The position numbers and the translations under genes were made by a program. Of a stretch of 64,000 nt of DNA, positions 12,472 to 34,515 are shown piece by piece (position 1 is the stretch's first letter; each line of letters starts with the position of its first letter). The notes under the pieces are model-generated. The model was not told the DNA's origin and ran no database searches. It saw only the letters and a list, made by a program, of their open reading frames with translations. This stretch comes from Prochilodus magdalenae (Eukaryota; Chordata; Actinopteri; Characiformes; Prochilodontidae), in the NCBI GenBank assembly GCA_024036415.1, contig JAMWET010006593.1:333501-397500 (forward strand), written 5' to 3'.

Positions 12472-13150
12472 TATACACTGCCTGGCCAAAAAAGGTCACA
12501 CACTCTAAAATTTTGCCTTTAGCTTTGATCACAACACGTATTTGCTGTGGCATCGTTTCCACGAACATTTATTTCTGTCCAGATTTGCCTTAACTTTTCC
12601 CCAAGATCTTGTATTGATGCTGGGAGATTTGGACCACTATGCAAATTCTTCTCCAGCACATCCCGAAGATTCTCAAAGGAGTTCTGGGCCAGACTCTGTG
12701 GTATGCCTGTCCCATCAGGGAAGAAAAAATCCGTTGATTGAATAACCAGGTGGTTCAGGATATTCAGGTGGTCAGCTGATCTCATTCTTTGGGCACATAA
12801 CTGCTGAACCTAGACCTGACCAACTGCAGCAACCCCAGATAGCACTGTCCCCACAGGTTTGTATGGTAGGCACTAGGCATGATGGGTGCATCACTTTAGC
12901 TGTCTCTCTTTTTACCCTGATGCGCCCATCACTCTGGAACTCTGGACTCATTCGACCACATGACCTTCTTCCATTGCTACAGAGTCCAATCTTTATGCTC
13001 CCTAGCAAACTGAAGGCCTTCTGCCAGTTAGCCTCACTGACAAGTGGTTTTCTTAAGGCTCCACAGCTGTTTAGTCCCAGTCCTTTGAGTTTGCTTCGCA
13101 TTGTGCATGTGGACATGCTCTGAGTGCATCCCTGAGTTCTCCTGTTGTTT
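12472..13150 (-). mobile_element. Truncated Tc1-like transposon, reverse orientation
   Basis: The left end carries cactgcctggccaaaaaa, a Tc1-type inverted-repeat end I recognise from fish. Reading the minus strand from about 13116 gives a Tc1-like transposase relic: K-G-L-G-L-N-S-C then L-R-K-P-L-V-S-E-A-N, a block around F-Q-S-D-G-R-I-R-V, then M-H-P-S-C-L-V-P-T, W-G-C-C-S-W-S-G-L-G-S, and near the end F-F-F-P-D-G-T-G-I followed by D-V-L-E-K. The stretch that should lie between the last two pieces, with the second-to-third catalytic acidic residues, is deleted. The N-terminal DNA-binding part and the opposite TIR are missing. It is dead. Confidence 0.8.
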
Positions 13151-14496
13151 TTCTATGATTTGATTTGATTGAGTTGAAAAATGTTTTCAGCTCTGACTAC
13201 CTAATTAAATAGATATTATTTGTCAGATGAAAAGATAAATAAATAAATAAAATAGTTCTAGGCTTGAGTAAATAGGCTTGAGGCTCTGTGTAGACAGACA
13301 TGCCTTACAGGACAGCAGTTTGTAGAAAATGTGAAAAATTAAATTACTCTCTCGATTACAAGGTCAAGGACTTTTAGTCAAGTCCAATCTGAATAGTGCT
13401 AATGAATTCTCATGGAAAGTGCTTCTCAGAGCTCTTCAGATCTTCAGTGTGGAAAGTCAACTGAGGAAGAGACTCACAGCACAGCACAGCACAGAGGGGT
13501 CCTCTCAAGTGCTCTCTACATCACTGAGTTTCACTTTGTTACTCAGTAGTTACTCAGTGTTTGCAGCATGTGAGAAAGGACTGATGATGGGATAAAACAG
13601 TCAGTGCAGAATGTGTACATGCTAACAGACTACACCTTCATCACACTGTACACTATTGTACACAGAATTACACTACGGAGGAATAATCTCAATAATCTCA
13701 ATAATCTGAGGGAATAAGCACCTAGTAGACCCGCCTCCTGCATGCAGAATAATACAAACCTTAGCCAACAATGCCCTCTAGTGTGTGAAGAAGGAACTTC
13801 ACTCCACTGCTGGCCACTGGTGGGAAGCTGGTATCCGTATGTGTATTCAGTTGTATTAAAAACAATTCAGAAAAAACTAAATTAGATATTTGTGTATGGT
13901 ATATGGGCAAAAGTTTCTGTTTGCTAACTGCTGTCATGCTGACTATAGATCAGCATTGAGTATTTTAATATTACATATTTAAAATACAAAAAAGGAATTC
14001 CTCCATAAATAAAACAGACTTGAATTTAAAAATGGAATTGTATATGGAAGGCTTGGTGCTGTTTTCAGGGAAACCCATGATTTAGTCTTTAGTCTTTAAA
14101 AAAGATTTTGTAGACTGGAACGTTTTACTATGCAGATTTATAAGGTGCTGTGCCATGGGCTATTAGTCTCATACATGTATCTAAAAAGTTAACTAAATGA
14201 CCTTAAAAATCATTTCTTGCTTCATAGAAATGTGAAAACATATTTCATGGTCTGATATAAAACATCATATAGTAACTGTTGTAATGATGAACCTAACAGC
14301 GCTTTGCAAACTCCCAACTGTAACCTGTTCCAAACAAATCCTATTTAGTTTATTATGCCAAAGACACTAGAGGGTGTGTGCGAGAGCGTTCAGTGAATGG
14401 GTTTAAATGGAGCTGTGCTACTAAGACCATCAGCTATTTTCTTTCTGCGTGGATAAGCATCTCCAACTAAGCTTCTTCGCTTACCTTTCTTTCTGT
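13151..14496. other. Gene-free interval before the minisatellite
   Basis: No coding exon or clear mobile element was recognised. Small motifs repeat locally (aataatctca three times near 13680-13705, cacagcacag near 13480), but nothing extended. Confidence 0.4.
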
Positions 14497-15900
14497 ATTA
14501 CTGCTACTGAGCGCTAATTAGTTAGCATTACTGCTACCGAGTGCTGATTGGTCAGCATTACTGCTACTGAGAGCTGATTGGTCAGCATTACTGCTACTGA
14601 ATCCTGAGTGTTGATTGGTCAGCATTACTGCTACTGAGAGCTGAGTGGTCAGTATTACAGCTACTGAATCCTGAGTGCTGATTGGTCAGCATTACTGCTA
14701 CTGAGAGCTGAGTGGTCAGTATTACAGCTACTGAATCCTGAGTGCTGATTGGTTAGCATTACTGCTACTGAGAGCTGAGTGGTCAGTATTACTGCTACTG
14801 AATGCTGAGTGCTGATTGGTCAGCATTACTGCTACTGAGAGCAGAGTGGTCAGTATTACAGCTATTAAATCCTGAGTGCTGATTGGTCAGCATTACTGCT
14901 ACTGAGAGCAGAGTGGTCAGTATTACAGCTATTAAATCCTGAGTGCTGATTGGTCAGCATTACTGCTACTGAGAGCTGAGTGGTCAGCATTACTGCTACT
15001 AAGAGCAGAGTGGTCAGCATTACTGCTACTGAATCCTGAGTGCTGATTGGTTAGCATTACTGCTACTAAGAGCAGAGTGGTCAGTATTACAGCTACTGAA
15101 TCCTGAGTGCTGATTGGTCAGCATTACTGCTACTGAGAGCTGAGTGGTCAGTATTACAGCTACTGAATCCTGAGTGCTGATTGGTCAGCATTACTGCTAC
15201 TGAGAGCAGAGTGGTCAGTATTACAGCTATTAAATCCTGAGTGCTGATTGGTCAGCATTACTGCTACTGAGAGCTGAGTGGTCAGCATTACTGCTACTAA
15301 GAGCAGAGTGGTCAGCATTACTGCTACTGAATCCTGAGTGCTGATTGGTCAGCATTACTGCTACTGAGAGCTGAGTGGTCAGTATTACAGCTACTGAATC
15401 CTGAGTGCTGATTGGTCAGCATTACTGCTACTGAGAGCTGAGTGGTCAGTATTACAGCTACTGAATCCTGAGTGCTGATTGGTCAGCATTACTGCTACTG
15501 AGAGCTGAGTGGTCAGTATTACAGCTACTGAATCCTGAGTGCTGATTGGTCAGCATTACTGCTACTGAGAGCTGAGTGGTCAGTATTACAGCTACTGAAT
15601 CCTGAGTGCCGATTGGTCAGCATTACTGCTACTGAGAGCTGAATGGTCAGTATTACAGCTACTGAATCCTGAGTGCCGATTGGTCAGCATTACTGCTACT
15701 GAGAGCTGAATGGTCAGTATTACAGCTACTGAATCCTGAGTGCTGATTGGTCAGCATTACTGCTACTGAGAGCTGAGTGGTCAGTATTACAGCTACTGAA
15801 TCCTGAGTGCCGATTAGTCAGCATTACTGCTACTGAGAGCTGAATGGTCAGTATTACAGCTACTGAATCCTGAGTGCTGATTAGTCAGCATTACTGCATC
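14497..15900. repeat. Minisatellite, 67-bp dimeric unit, ~20 copies
   Basis: A tandem array covers about 1.4 kb. The dominant unit is 67 bp, measured between successive gctgattgg/gccgattgg marks at 15541 and 15608. It is itself a dimer: one ~30-bp half reads gctgattggtcagcattac and the other gctgagtggtcagtattac, with a 7-bp spacer gaatcct. The first copies at 14497-14600 lack the spacer and repeat as ~30-bp monomers, so the array looks as if it grew from a monomer that later dimerised. Single-base variants (tgctga versus tgccga, gctgag versus gcagag) occur in runs, showing later local duplication. Each full unit has one ATTGG, an inverted CCAAT core. Confidence 0.93.
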
Positions 15901-18045
15901 TGAAAATAAGAAAGATTAAAAATGTACAAACTACAAGACCTTATGGTTGCCCTTCATATTGGACTGTCTCATGAGTGTCCTCTAGCGTGTGACCAACACA
16001 GAGGAGATCAAAGATGAACTCTTAAGGACCATAACATTTCTCTTCCTAATGATTCCTCACTGGATATCTTAGATATCAGTGTCATACAGTAGTAGTAGAG
16101 CAGACAGTGCACAGTAAGATTAACAGCTGAAGATCTGGAGTTTAATGGGGTTTTGGCACAACCCTCCCATCCTCAGCCTTAGTGGTTAACAAACCCCCTG
16201 CTTAAGTGCTCTTGGCTCTTCCCAGATGGCTGGGTGTGTGCTTGCTGTGAATTGCGGATAAGAGGAGGGTGCTTCAGCCGAGCAATTATCTCCACACAAT
16301 GGCTCCTCCAGGGCACAGGCCACTGTCTTTTCACAGCCACTAAATACGGGGATCGCTTTCTCCAACCGGCTTTGCTATGAGCACTGATATTTCTCCATGG
16401 AATTACATTCCACTTCTGGTTATGAAGATCACTTTGTTAGTGTTACTTTAAGATGGTGATGACTGAGGTGAATGCGACAAAGGGCCCAAAACATTCAAAA
16501 CAACAGGAGGTTTAGTTGTGCATTTATTTATTTGTAATTAAGGAAATAACCAGAGAACAATTTCAGTATTGTACAGTATAAAAGAAGTAGAACTAAAGAA
16601 CTAAGAACAATAAGGATGAGAAGACCACACTAACAGAGAAAAGCAGCATTGGGTAATGGAAAGCTGATCACAACACGTAGTCAATACCATAAAGCATACG
16701 TGATTAACGCTGATAAGCTAATTAGATTGGTTAAGGCTAAACTAAGTTTTAAATATCACAGTGTGGTTTAAACTACTGTTTTACTCTCGGGGTGAAAATA
16801 TCCTGGATCTCTCAGGGTTGCATTTACTAACTACACAAATTCTACTGGACCGGTCATTCTGTTTTGATGGCCTACAGAGGCAGCTGAGGTGGTAATGCGT
16901 GAAATAAGATGGTGTGGAAAGTAGAATTCATAAAAATGTCAATTTGTTTGGCCTTATTATGGGTTGGAGCAGAACTGATATATAACTAAAGCTAGAATGT
17001 CTCTGCTTGAAACTATCTGTGGTGTATATCTAATTATTATATAGGCATTCTGGACAGAGTTATACAGAATATGGAGAATTATACAGTATATGAACCATTC
17101 TACTGAACAAACTGACGTCCTTTACTATGACTATGCTACGAATGATTTAACCCTTAGAGTATAACTGAGATAGTAATAAGTTATAACGTCATTTATAGGG
17201 CAATCACTACTGTGAGGTGGCTGCCCCAAATCCCAGCCCTAAATTACACTGAAAATAATACTTATTTATTGTTGTTATTGTTTTTTGATTTCTTTTAAAG
17301 CAAAGATTTAGATTTATCATGAATTTTACACCAATAAACCAAAAAATAAATAATAAAAATACGGTGTCCTACATTTTTTCAATATCACTAGTGAAACTCC
17401 TATAGTTGTAGTCTATGGCTAAAGCCTTATTTTAGCCACACCCCTGCATTTTCCAGCAGGAAGTGAAGCTGCATCCCAGTCTCTCACAGCCACATAATGA
17501 GCAGTTACATCCCACTGTTTTGAGGTATATGTGCCACAAAATCTTAAAAAAAAAAAAAAAAAGTGGTACACACGAATTGTCACTATCGAAGAATATATTG
17601 TGCCTTCTGATTAAAGCTGTGTTAGCTAGTCATGTACTGGCTACTGTGATTAGGTTCTGCCCAAAATGATGATTGTGATTGTGGTAGCAACCAAATGGGA
17701 TATTCAGTCATTTGTTAATAAACATAATTATGGTGTAAGGTCATTTATAATAAACCTAAGTCTGCAACATGTTTTCAGCTCTGACCTTTCCCACCTTAAC
17801 AACATAAACGACACATGCACATTTAAAGATGGATGTGGATAATGAATTTACAAACATCACAAACCCTGGTTCCTATCACCACCACTGTAATGAACCATTT
17901 CATATCAGATCACTCTAACTTACTTTGTTTACATTTCAACCCTTGAATTATTCAGACATTTGGAAAGTTGGAGTTCCCCATTAAGCCTATGTCTTCATCT
18001 CCATAGAGATCTCATATCAAATCAGTTTTTCATAGTCAGTCCCAT
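15901..18045. other. Gene-free interval downstream of the cyclase gene
   Basis: This lies 3' of the guanylyl cyclase stop codon. A repeat-free GC-richer block at about 16140-16400 could be a conserved non-coding element. An A-run is at 17547-17562. A MITE arm is at 17860-17945 (listed separately). The cyclase 3' UTR must begin at 18045 and run leftward; no single polyadenylation signal could be chosen. Confidence 0.35.
17860..17945. mobile_element. MITE family M copy A (one arm)
   Basis: This is one arm of a family found seven times in the window. It reads ggttcctatcaccaccactg, then atgaaccatttcatatcaga, then ctttgtttacattt. These three blocks recur in the same order, or as the reverse complement, in the other copies. 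The opposite arm was not found, so this copy is partial. Confidence 0.6.
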
Positions 18046-28014
<9,969 letters not shown>

Positions 28015-28189
28015 GAGCTTCCCCTCGTCTATGTGCTACACGAAACGAATCCAAGTGTCTTACCAAAGTGAGTCCAAATCCAGCTTTAACCATTTAATGA
28101 TGATTACTTGGTTGAATATGCCTCCTTTTCCTGGGTCTGCTCGTCTGAGCTTCCTCTTATCTCTTTTGCTGGACGTAGAAGAATTCAAT

Positions 28190-28235
28190 ATGTGACGCTG
28201 TCTCTTTACACACCGAGGGGCTTTTAATATACAGT
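28190..28235 (-). promoter_or_regulatory. Candidate core promoter of the cyclase gene
   Basis: On the minus strand a TATA-like tatattaaaa lies at about 28222-28231, some 210 bases upstream of the start codon at 28014. That would place transcription start near 28200 and give a 5' UTR of about 180 bases with no intron needed. The in-frame stop upstream of the ATG (TAG near 28038) supports the start. No initiator or activator sites can be proven. Confidence 0.4.
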
Positions 28236-28462
28236 GACGGGCTGCTTAATGAGGCACCATGGTGTGCACCTCTACACATTTTGTAGCAGCGCAGGAGAAG
28301 AGGGTAGGGAAAATACGTAGGTCACAGTTATAAGCACAATAGGAATCAACTATGCATACATTCTTAGTTTAAGTGACTCTGTGTTATTATTTTTATGGTA
28401 TGGAGCTCCTAAGGGCTTAAAGGAAAAATAATGAATGGAATTTTGCACACACACTAATATTT

Positions 28463-28566
28463 ATTTATTTATTTGTTTGTGTTTATATATACTTATATAT
28501 ACACACATTATATACATATATATATACATATATATATACATATATATACATATATATATATATATT
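28463..28566. repeat. TATT and TATACA-type microsatellite
   Basis: A short run of tattt repeats at 28463-28480 is followed by imperfect tatatacatatatata repeats to about 28566. Confidence 0.85.
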
Positions 28567-28689
28567 TATGAGCTGTGTAAAACAACACATACGCCGTAGT
28601 GTTTTTTCTATTCAATGAATAGTGGGTTTTTGGTGGGTTTAAATGAAACCAGAATTCTTAACATTATTATTGACCACACCAATTCAGAT

Positions 28690-29105
28690 TGTGTCAGTCA
28701 CTGAATTGGTAACATTTAAATATCACTCATTCAGGATGGTTTGATGGGAAATGTGCAATTCTACAAAAACTTGTCACATCAAAATCGTTTCCAGTGGTGG
28801 TGATAGGAACCAGATGTCTTAAGTGTTTACTAGCTCTTTAATAGTGTTTAGCTGATTTGTGGTCACACATATGCTGATGTCTGAGACATTGTTGTATGAC
28901 TGAAATTATTTTTTTATCTAAAATGTATATTTGTAATTCATTTTATATTAAAGAGACATTCATTAATAGACTTACTGTTATTATACATCAATAATACATT
29001 TTAGACTAATCTAAACAGGTTCACTGGTGGGTTTGGACAGTAGACGGGTGGCTCCCATCACCGCCAGAAATATATGGAAAAATGAAACCTGTTAGAATTC
29101 CACTT
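28690..29105. mobile_element. MITE family M copy C
   Basis: The left arm shows attcaggatggtttgatggg, then cagtggtggtgataggaacc. The right side has gtggctcccatcaccgccag, inverted to the inner block. The interior matches other copies only weakly. Confidence 0.6.
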
Positions 29106-30744
29106 TAATCATACAACAGTCAGGGCCACTATGTATCTGGAATCAGTGCGGTAAGAGACAAAGAACAGTCATCTTAAAGACAAGATCTTGTATTATTTAC
29201 AGCATTCACTCCAAAAACAGAATTTTCATGAATGTTAAAATATAGTCAATATTCCACATACATTATCCACATAAAGCACATTTTTTAAAACACAAAACTT
29301 CTAATTGGGATATTTATTACAATCATTTTTTAACATTCAACACACGTCATAACAAGAGTATTATGGAAATAACAATACAATCATTCAATCTTAACAGAAT
29401 AATCCATCTGTTTAGTCCTTACAGGCTTTCCTCTGAAATCTCCAATTGCCCCCTCTTTATATCCAGCCATATAAGAAGCATTAATATAGCCCACCTATTA
29501 CCACTACTAAATAAATCCCACAAGAACACAGTTTCTTACATAAAGATCAGTAAATTCACTCCTAAAAAGACCCTAAATAATATTCAAAAGAGATGCTACA
29601 GGTTACTAAAGGTTCTTTCACAAAGAGAAGGCTCTATATAAACCACAAACACTCAAAGGATCATTTGCATGCATATGCATGTAAGAATACTCTCTTCAGA
29701 CTGATGGAGAATGTGCTTGGAGTATGTGGTTCTACGGTATATAGCACCAAAAGGTGGCCACATCTTGTTACGAGTTTGATATTGTAACAATAGGAGCACA
29801 TTTTCTGGTGCTATACAGAATTAATTTCAAAAAGGTTCTGTATAGAAGAACCCTACAAACTAAACCTGAAAAGGTCTTTTTGAGTGTTCATGGTTCTACA
29901 TAGAACCTGTGCTTTAAGATACTCTTAGAGAAGCATGTTTAGTCCCCAGTATTAGTGGGAAGAGTAATGTTACACGTGACATGACATTTTTACTGCAAGC
30001 TAAAGTGCAGATTGGGTGTTACTGTTTCACCTTCATACAAATGACTTCCAGAGTAAATCCAAAATGCCACAGCACTGATTCTACTGGTCATTAAAAGCAG
30101 GTATTAAATATTCTTTGGTTTTATAAGCTCAGTGCAAATGATTTAGTAGTAGGATGCCTTACACCTCTTCCTCAACATGATTATTATATCAAGCTTCACA
30201 TAAAACCAGCATATGAGAACCTTATTCATTAGATGTGAGGGAAAAAAAGATCATGTGTCATGGTGAGGAATTTAAAACATACACCGAGATGTGTAAGTCA
30301 TGCAGTCCTCTAACTTCAGCGACCCTTCATTTTGATGGAACATTTTTTTTAACAAAACAAGACAGAAAAGTCAAAAGCTCGCTTTTACTCATCACTGCCT
30401 CGTAGCTGCCTTCACTCATATATCAGATTTGAATGACTCTGAGTCACTCACAAAACCTTCTGCTCACAGCATTTAAAAATCTCCTTCTCTTTTAGTCATG
30501 CTGCACTTCCATCAATTCTCTTAAGACTTCCATAGCATGAAGCAGTCCTTTCTAAGTCTGGTGTCAATCAAGTCTCTTGCAGAACTGAGAACACCACCAC
30601 CTAGTGGAATTTCTTAGGGCTACATTCTATATGTCAAAGTTTGGGCTCCCTGGTCAAATGACTGCGAATGAACACAACCTCTTAATACACATGTACTTGT
30701 ATATTTAACATATTGGGGAAACATAAAACTGTGGGGAAAAAATG

Positions 30745-30830
30745 TGGCCTGACCAAATTTATTACACCAGAGACTCTATGAATGGTCATGGTCAATGGTT
30801 AAAAAATATAAATGGGATAGCTTGTAATGT
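30745..30830. repeat. Relic related to the 32.6-kb TIR element
   Basis: The phrase gaatggtcatggtcaatggt here closely resembles gagtggttatggtcaatggt at 32684-32703 inside the TIR element. No ends are preserved. Confidence 0.45.
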
Positions 30831-31814
30831 TTACCATAGCCCACTTTGATTAAAGAAGCAATATGTAAGATATATGTGGTATTATGAAACAGAACAGGTG
30901 GGGGCTAGCTGGTAAGTTCAGCAGGTATCTCTGCAATATAGTATGTCAACATTGACATAGACATGTAACCAAAACTGTTACTTCTTTACATTCTGTCGAC
31001 AACTTTAGATGACATTTTTTAAATTGATTACATAATCTTACAATTATTGCTCCTTTAATATAGCATTCAATAAACGTTGAGCACAAAACATATAGTTTTC
31101 ACCATAAATTACTAAAACATATCAATTGACAGTTGTGCAGAATATACACATTAATATATATTTAATATGAATACACTAACCCTTTTAAATATTAACATTA
31201 ATATATTAAAATTCGAAAAAAACATATATAATTTTTTTTGTTCTAAGTTTATTTTCATAACCACATAGTCATCACAGTAATATGAGCTTTCTAAAATTAC
31301 ACGACAGTATGATCATTTATCCCATTGTACCATCATTTATCCCAAAACTTCTTTGAATAGATGCCAACATATAATGTGTATGGTTAACTTCAATTCATTA
31401 AAATAATTTTTAGCAAATTTTAAAAACACAGACTATGTTTCTCAGATTCTGTCATATAAATAGTTTCATCACGATCTGTTGTTAAGCCAGTTATGTTAGA
31501 GTGGGAAGAAGCTACAGTGGTTGGTATGGATTAGCAGATACAACAAACAGGGCCCTCTGTTATGAGTGTATGTAGAGCTGTGGTGACTGGTGTGAATTTT
31601 ACCCGTCGTCCTTCGAGCTCCCTGAAAGGTCTTCCTCCTACAGTTCCGTTTCATCATCTGTCTTCATTACCTAATAGGGTCAGAGGTCACCATCATGCTG
31701 GAGATACTCAACATCCAGATATCAGGGATAAACTGATTAAGATACTCTAAATAAAGCTGATGACTTAAACAGGCACCCAACTTTCAAAATCTCAGTATAA
31801 TTCAAAGGCTGAGA

Positions 31815-32205
31815 GGCAAACGAGGTCATTCAGAGTGGGTTGATGTGAAATAGTTCACTGCAGAGAAACTTCTTTACAGCGGTTACGGCAGGAACCGGGG
31901 CAGTGACGTGTACAATGGCAAGAGGCCCATTTTTATGATACAGACCAAACCACTGAACCCACACATCTTGTTGATAATGGTAATATAGTGTAAATAAATT
32001 TCCTCTGGAGACTATTTTGTCTTTCCACACAGTTATTAAAACATGTTTTACACAAACACCTTCTCTCACAACTACTGGAATATCTGAGGTATGGGTTAGC
32101 GTGTTGACTTTCTGAAAGGTTACGTTAGCTCATTAGACGTCACCACCATGTACAATTCATGCAGGCAAGTCACATCACATCAAACCTCAGTAAATGACTT
32201 TGTTT
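31815..32205. mobile_element. MITE family M copy D
   Basis: The left arm has cattcagagtgggttgatgt, then agttcactgcagagaaactt. The right arm has cacatcacatcaaacctcag and gactttgtttacgtc, the inverted counterpart. The interior shares the ctggagactatttt block with copies E and F. Confidence 0.7.
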
Positions 32206-32620
32206 ACGTCTTAATGATGCTTTGTTTAAAAATAAATCATATTCATAAAGAAACAGTATATTATGATCAAATAAAGATATTCTGTCTGTATTAAAATACT
32301 ATTTTAAGTTTCTGTTTATAAGGTATTGATACTAAAATGATTCCTGATTAACAGAAGCAAGGGACAGACAAAAACTGAGCAGGTCATTCTTTAACAAATT
32401 TACCATTTTTGGTATCATGGTTATATGATGGCATGGAGATACAAAACGATGCACAGTAAACCAGCTGTACATTTTATGTAGCCAAATATAAGCCCATATA
32501 TATATTTGTAGTGGGTTGGAGTCCATATTTGAATCTAAGCATAACAAACATTTACATTTGCTGGAAGGCTAATGTTTCCATGGTTCCATAATGTTGGATG
32601 ATAATAACCTGCTCAAGTTA

Positions 32621-33270
32621 CAGTGCTGCACAAACGTCAGAGACCACCCTTTCATGTGTTTCATTTCCAGTCAAAGTATTAAAGAGTGGTTATGGTCAAT
32701 GGTTAATGCTTTTACGACCATTATTCTGGAAACATTCTGAATACATTTCTTGAAAAACCTACAAAGGTTTGCACTGCTAAAGAAAGAAAGAAGAAAGAGA
32801 CAGATAGATAGATAGAGATAGATAGATAGATACTTTATTGATCCCAGAGGGAAATTCAAGGAAAAAGAAGCAGGAAAGAAGCAGGAAAGGTCCAACCAAA
32901 GTGAAAATTCCAACAGTGGAGAAACCTGGGGTAGTTGACAGACTTTATTTTTCTGGAATAAGAAATTCAGAAATGATGTGGTTTGTTTTGGTTGTGTCAG
33001 AACGTATGTTCCTGAATTATGTAGGCAACATAGCTACATGCAGCTCCATTAGGTATTAGTCCAACCTCAACGTTAGCCATGTTTATCTTTTATGTAATCT
33101 GTGTGTGTGTGTGTGTGTTCGATAGCGTCTTCATTGTAGTTTTAAGCTTGTCTGTAATTTTCTGCTAAACATGTTTTTTCTCATAGCGGAAAAAAAGTCT
33201 AACCTGTACGACTGTTTTGACTGGAACTGAAAGAAATGAAGGGTGGTCTCTGACTTTTTCCACAGCACCT
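32621..33270. mobile_element. DNA transposon with ~55-bp TIRs
   Basis: The left end reads cagtgctgcacaaacgtcag then agaccaccctttcat and tttccagtcaaa. The right end, read on the minus strand, gives gtgctgtggaaaaagtcaga then gaccacccttcattt and ttccagtcaaaa. TA dinucleotides flank both ends, consistent with Tc1/mariner-type target use. No transposase was recognised, so it is non-autonomous. A LINE tail has inserted inside it. Confidence 0.75.
32803..32880 (-). repeat. LINE 3' tail with GATA repeat, minus strand
   Basis: On the minus strand it reads gaatttccctctgggatcaa then taaagtatctatctatc, the familiar fish LINE 3' end. The same tail occurs on the plus strand at 47265. It interrupts the TIR element at 32621-33270, so it inserted later. 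Confidence 0.75.
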
Positions 33271-34459
33271 ACGGCTGTTTCAATAGAGACCACATCCGTG
33301 GTTAAATTAGTGTATTCCTAGTTGAGACATCAATGAAGAACACGGTTACCACTGATTCGTTAATTTAATCATAGTGAGTCAATATAAAAACACAACACAA
33401 ATAATGACTCTAAGAAATGCAACACCACAAAAAACTCAGCACCCAAGAACTTCAAAGCTAACAGAGATGGAAAAAAGACAAGCAAAAAAAGAAAAGCACT
33501 TTCACCCTGAATTTTTCACCCAGTTTACACCAGAATTGTCACTCATGTTGCAATCAATGCAGTTTTTTCACATTTATTAACAACAAACTGGAAGATTTCT
33601 TTTTTTCCAATTAGTTTGTACCACCTATGAATAATGGAATTCTTGGCTTTGTTTTATGGAGCCCATGACAATTAAAGTGGATGTAAGGATGTGTGGAGGC
33701 TTTAATGTAAGGCATTGGGGACTTATTCACACTAACTTTTATTAAGAAATATGAAACTAGAGATGGCACCGATCTGACACCAGGTATTCATATCAGGCAA
33801 ATAACGATAAATCGGAAATCTATCAGAATCAATCATGGACCTAATCTAGTCTAAGAAATCACACTTACATTATGCATTGTGTTGTTATCCATGCACTGTT
33901 TACGGTGGGGAAGTAGAATAAAATAGCTTATATATAGATGTGCATCTTAACAGATGTGCTTCAGTTTAAACTTGCATAAAGCTCAGCAGCTGAAAAATAT
34001 ACTAGGGGAAAAATATACTATATCAGCCAATACTTCAGGACTCTATATTGATATTTGTGTCAGAAATGAAAAGTGGTTTTGTCCCATCTCTAATGAAAAA
34101 TTAAGTGCCTTGGTTGATACGTTCGTTAGACATGACAGTCATTCATTAATATAGATGCAGAACATGTGTGCTTGCTTGGCCTAGTAACCAAACAGCACTG
34201 AGCTTAAAAATGAGAGTGCCAACCTAAGACTTGCTTCTCTTTGCCCATATGTTCATAGAGAGTAGGGGATCAAAGAATAATCCACCTAGCTCTACCTACT
34301 ACCTACCGACTCTGCAGATCCCCGTTTTATTTTACCGCCTTCATCATGCCTTTCGGCATCAGCAATGTAGCATAACATCTATTGTGCAGTGCTCCGAATG
34401 TGTTGTATTTTGTATCAAACTGAGGTGGTAAAAACAATTGTCGAAAAAAAGAAAGAGAC

Positions 34460-34515
34460 ATGTAAACAAACCAAACAAACAAACCAACCAACCAACCAAC
34501 CAAAAAAAAAAAACA
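34460..34515. repeat. CAAA/CCAA and A-rich simple repeat
   Basis: Repeats of caaa and ccaa end in a run of A at 34502-34513. A similar repeat is at 59800-59845. No element could be attached to it. Confidence 0.7.

Noticed and set aside
14497..15900. CRISPR-like repeat array
   Set aside because: Units are contiguous and similar throughout with no unique spacers, and the genome is eukaryotic; it is a minisatellite.
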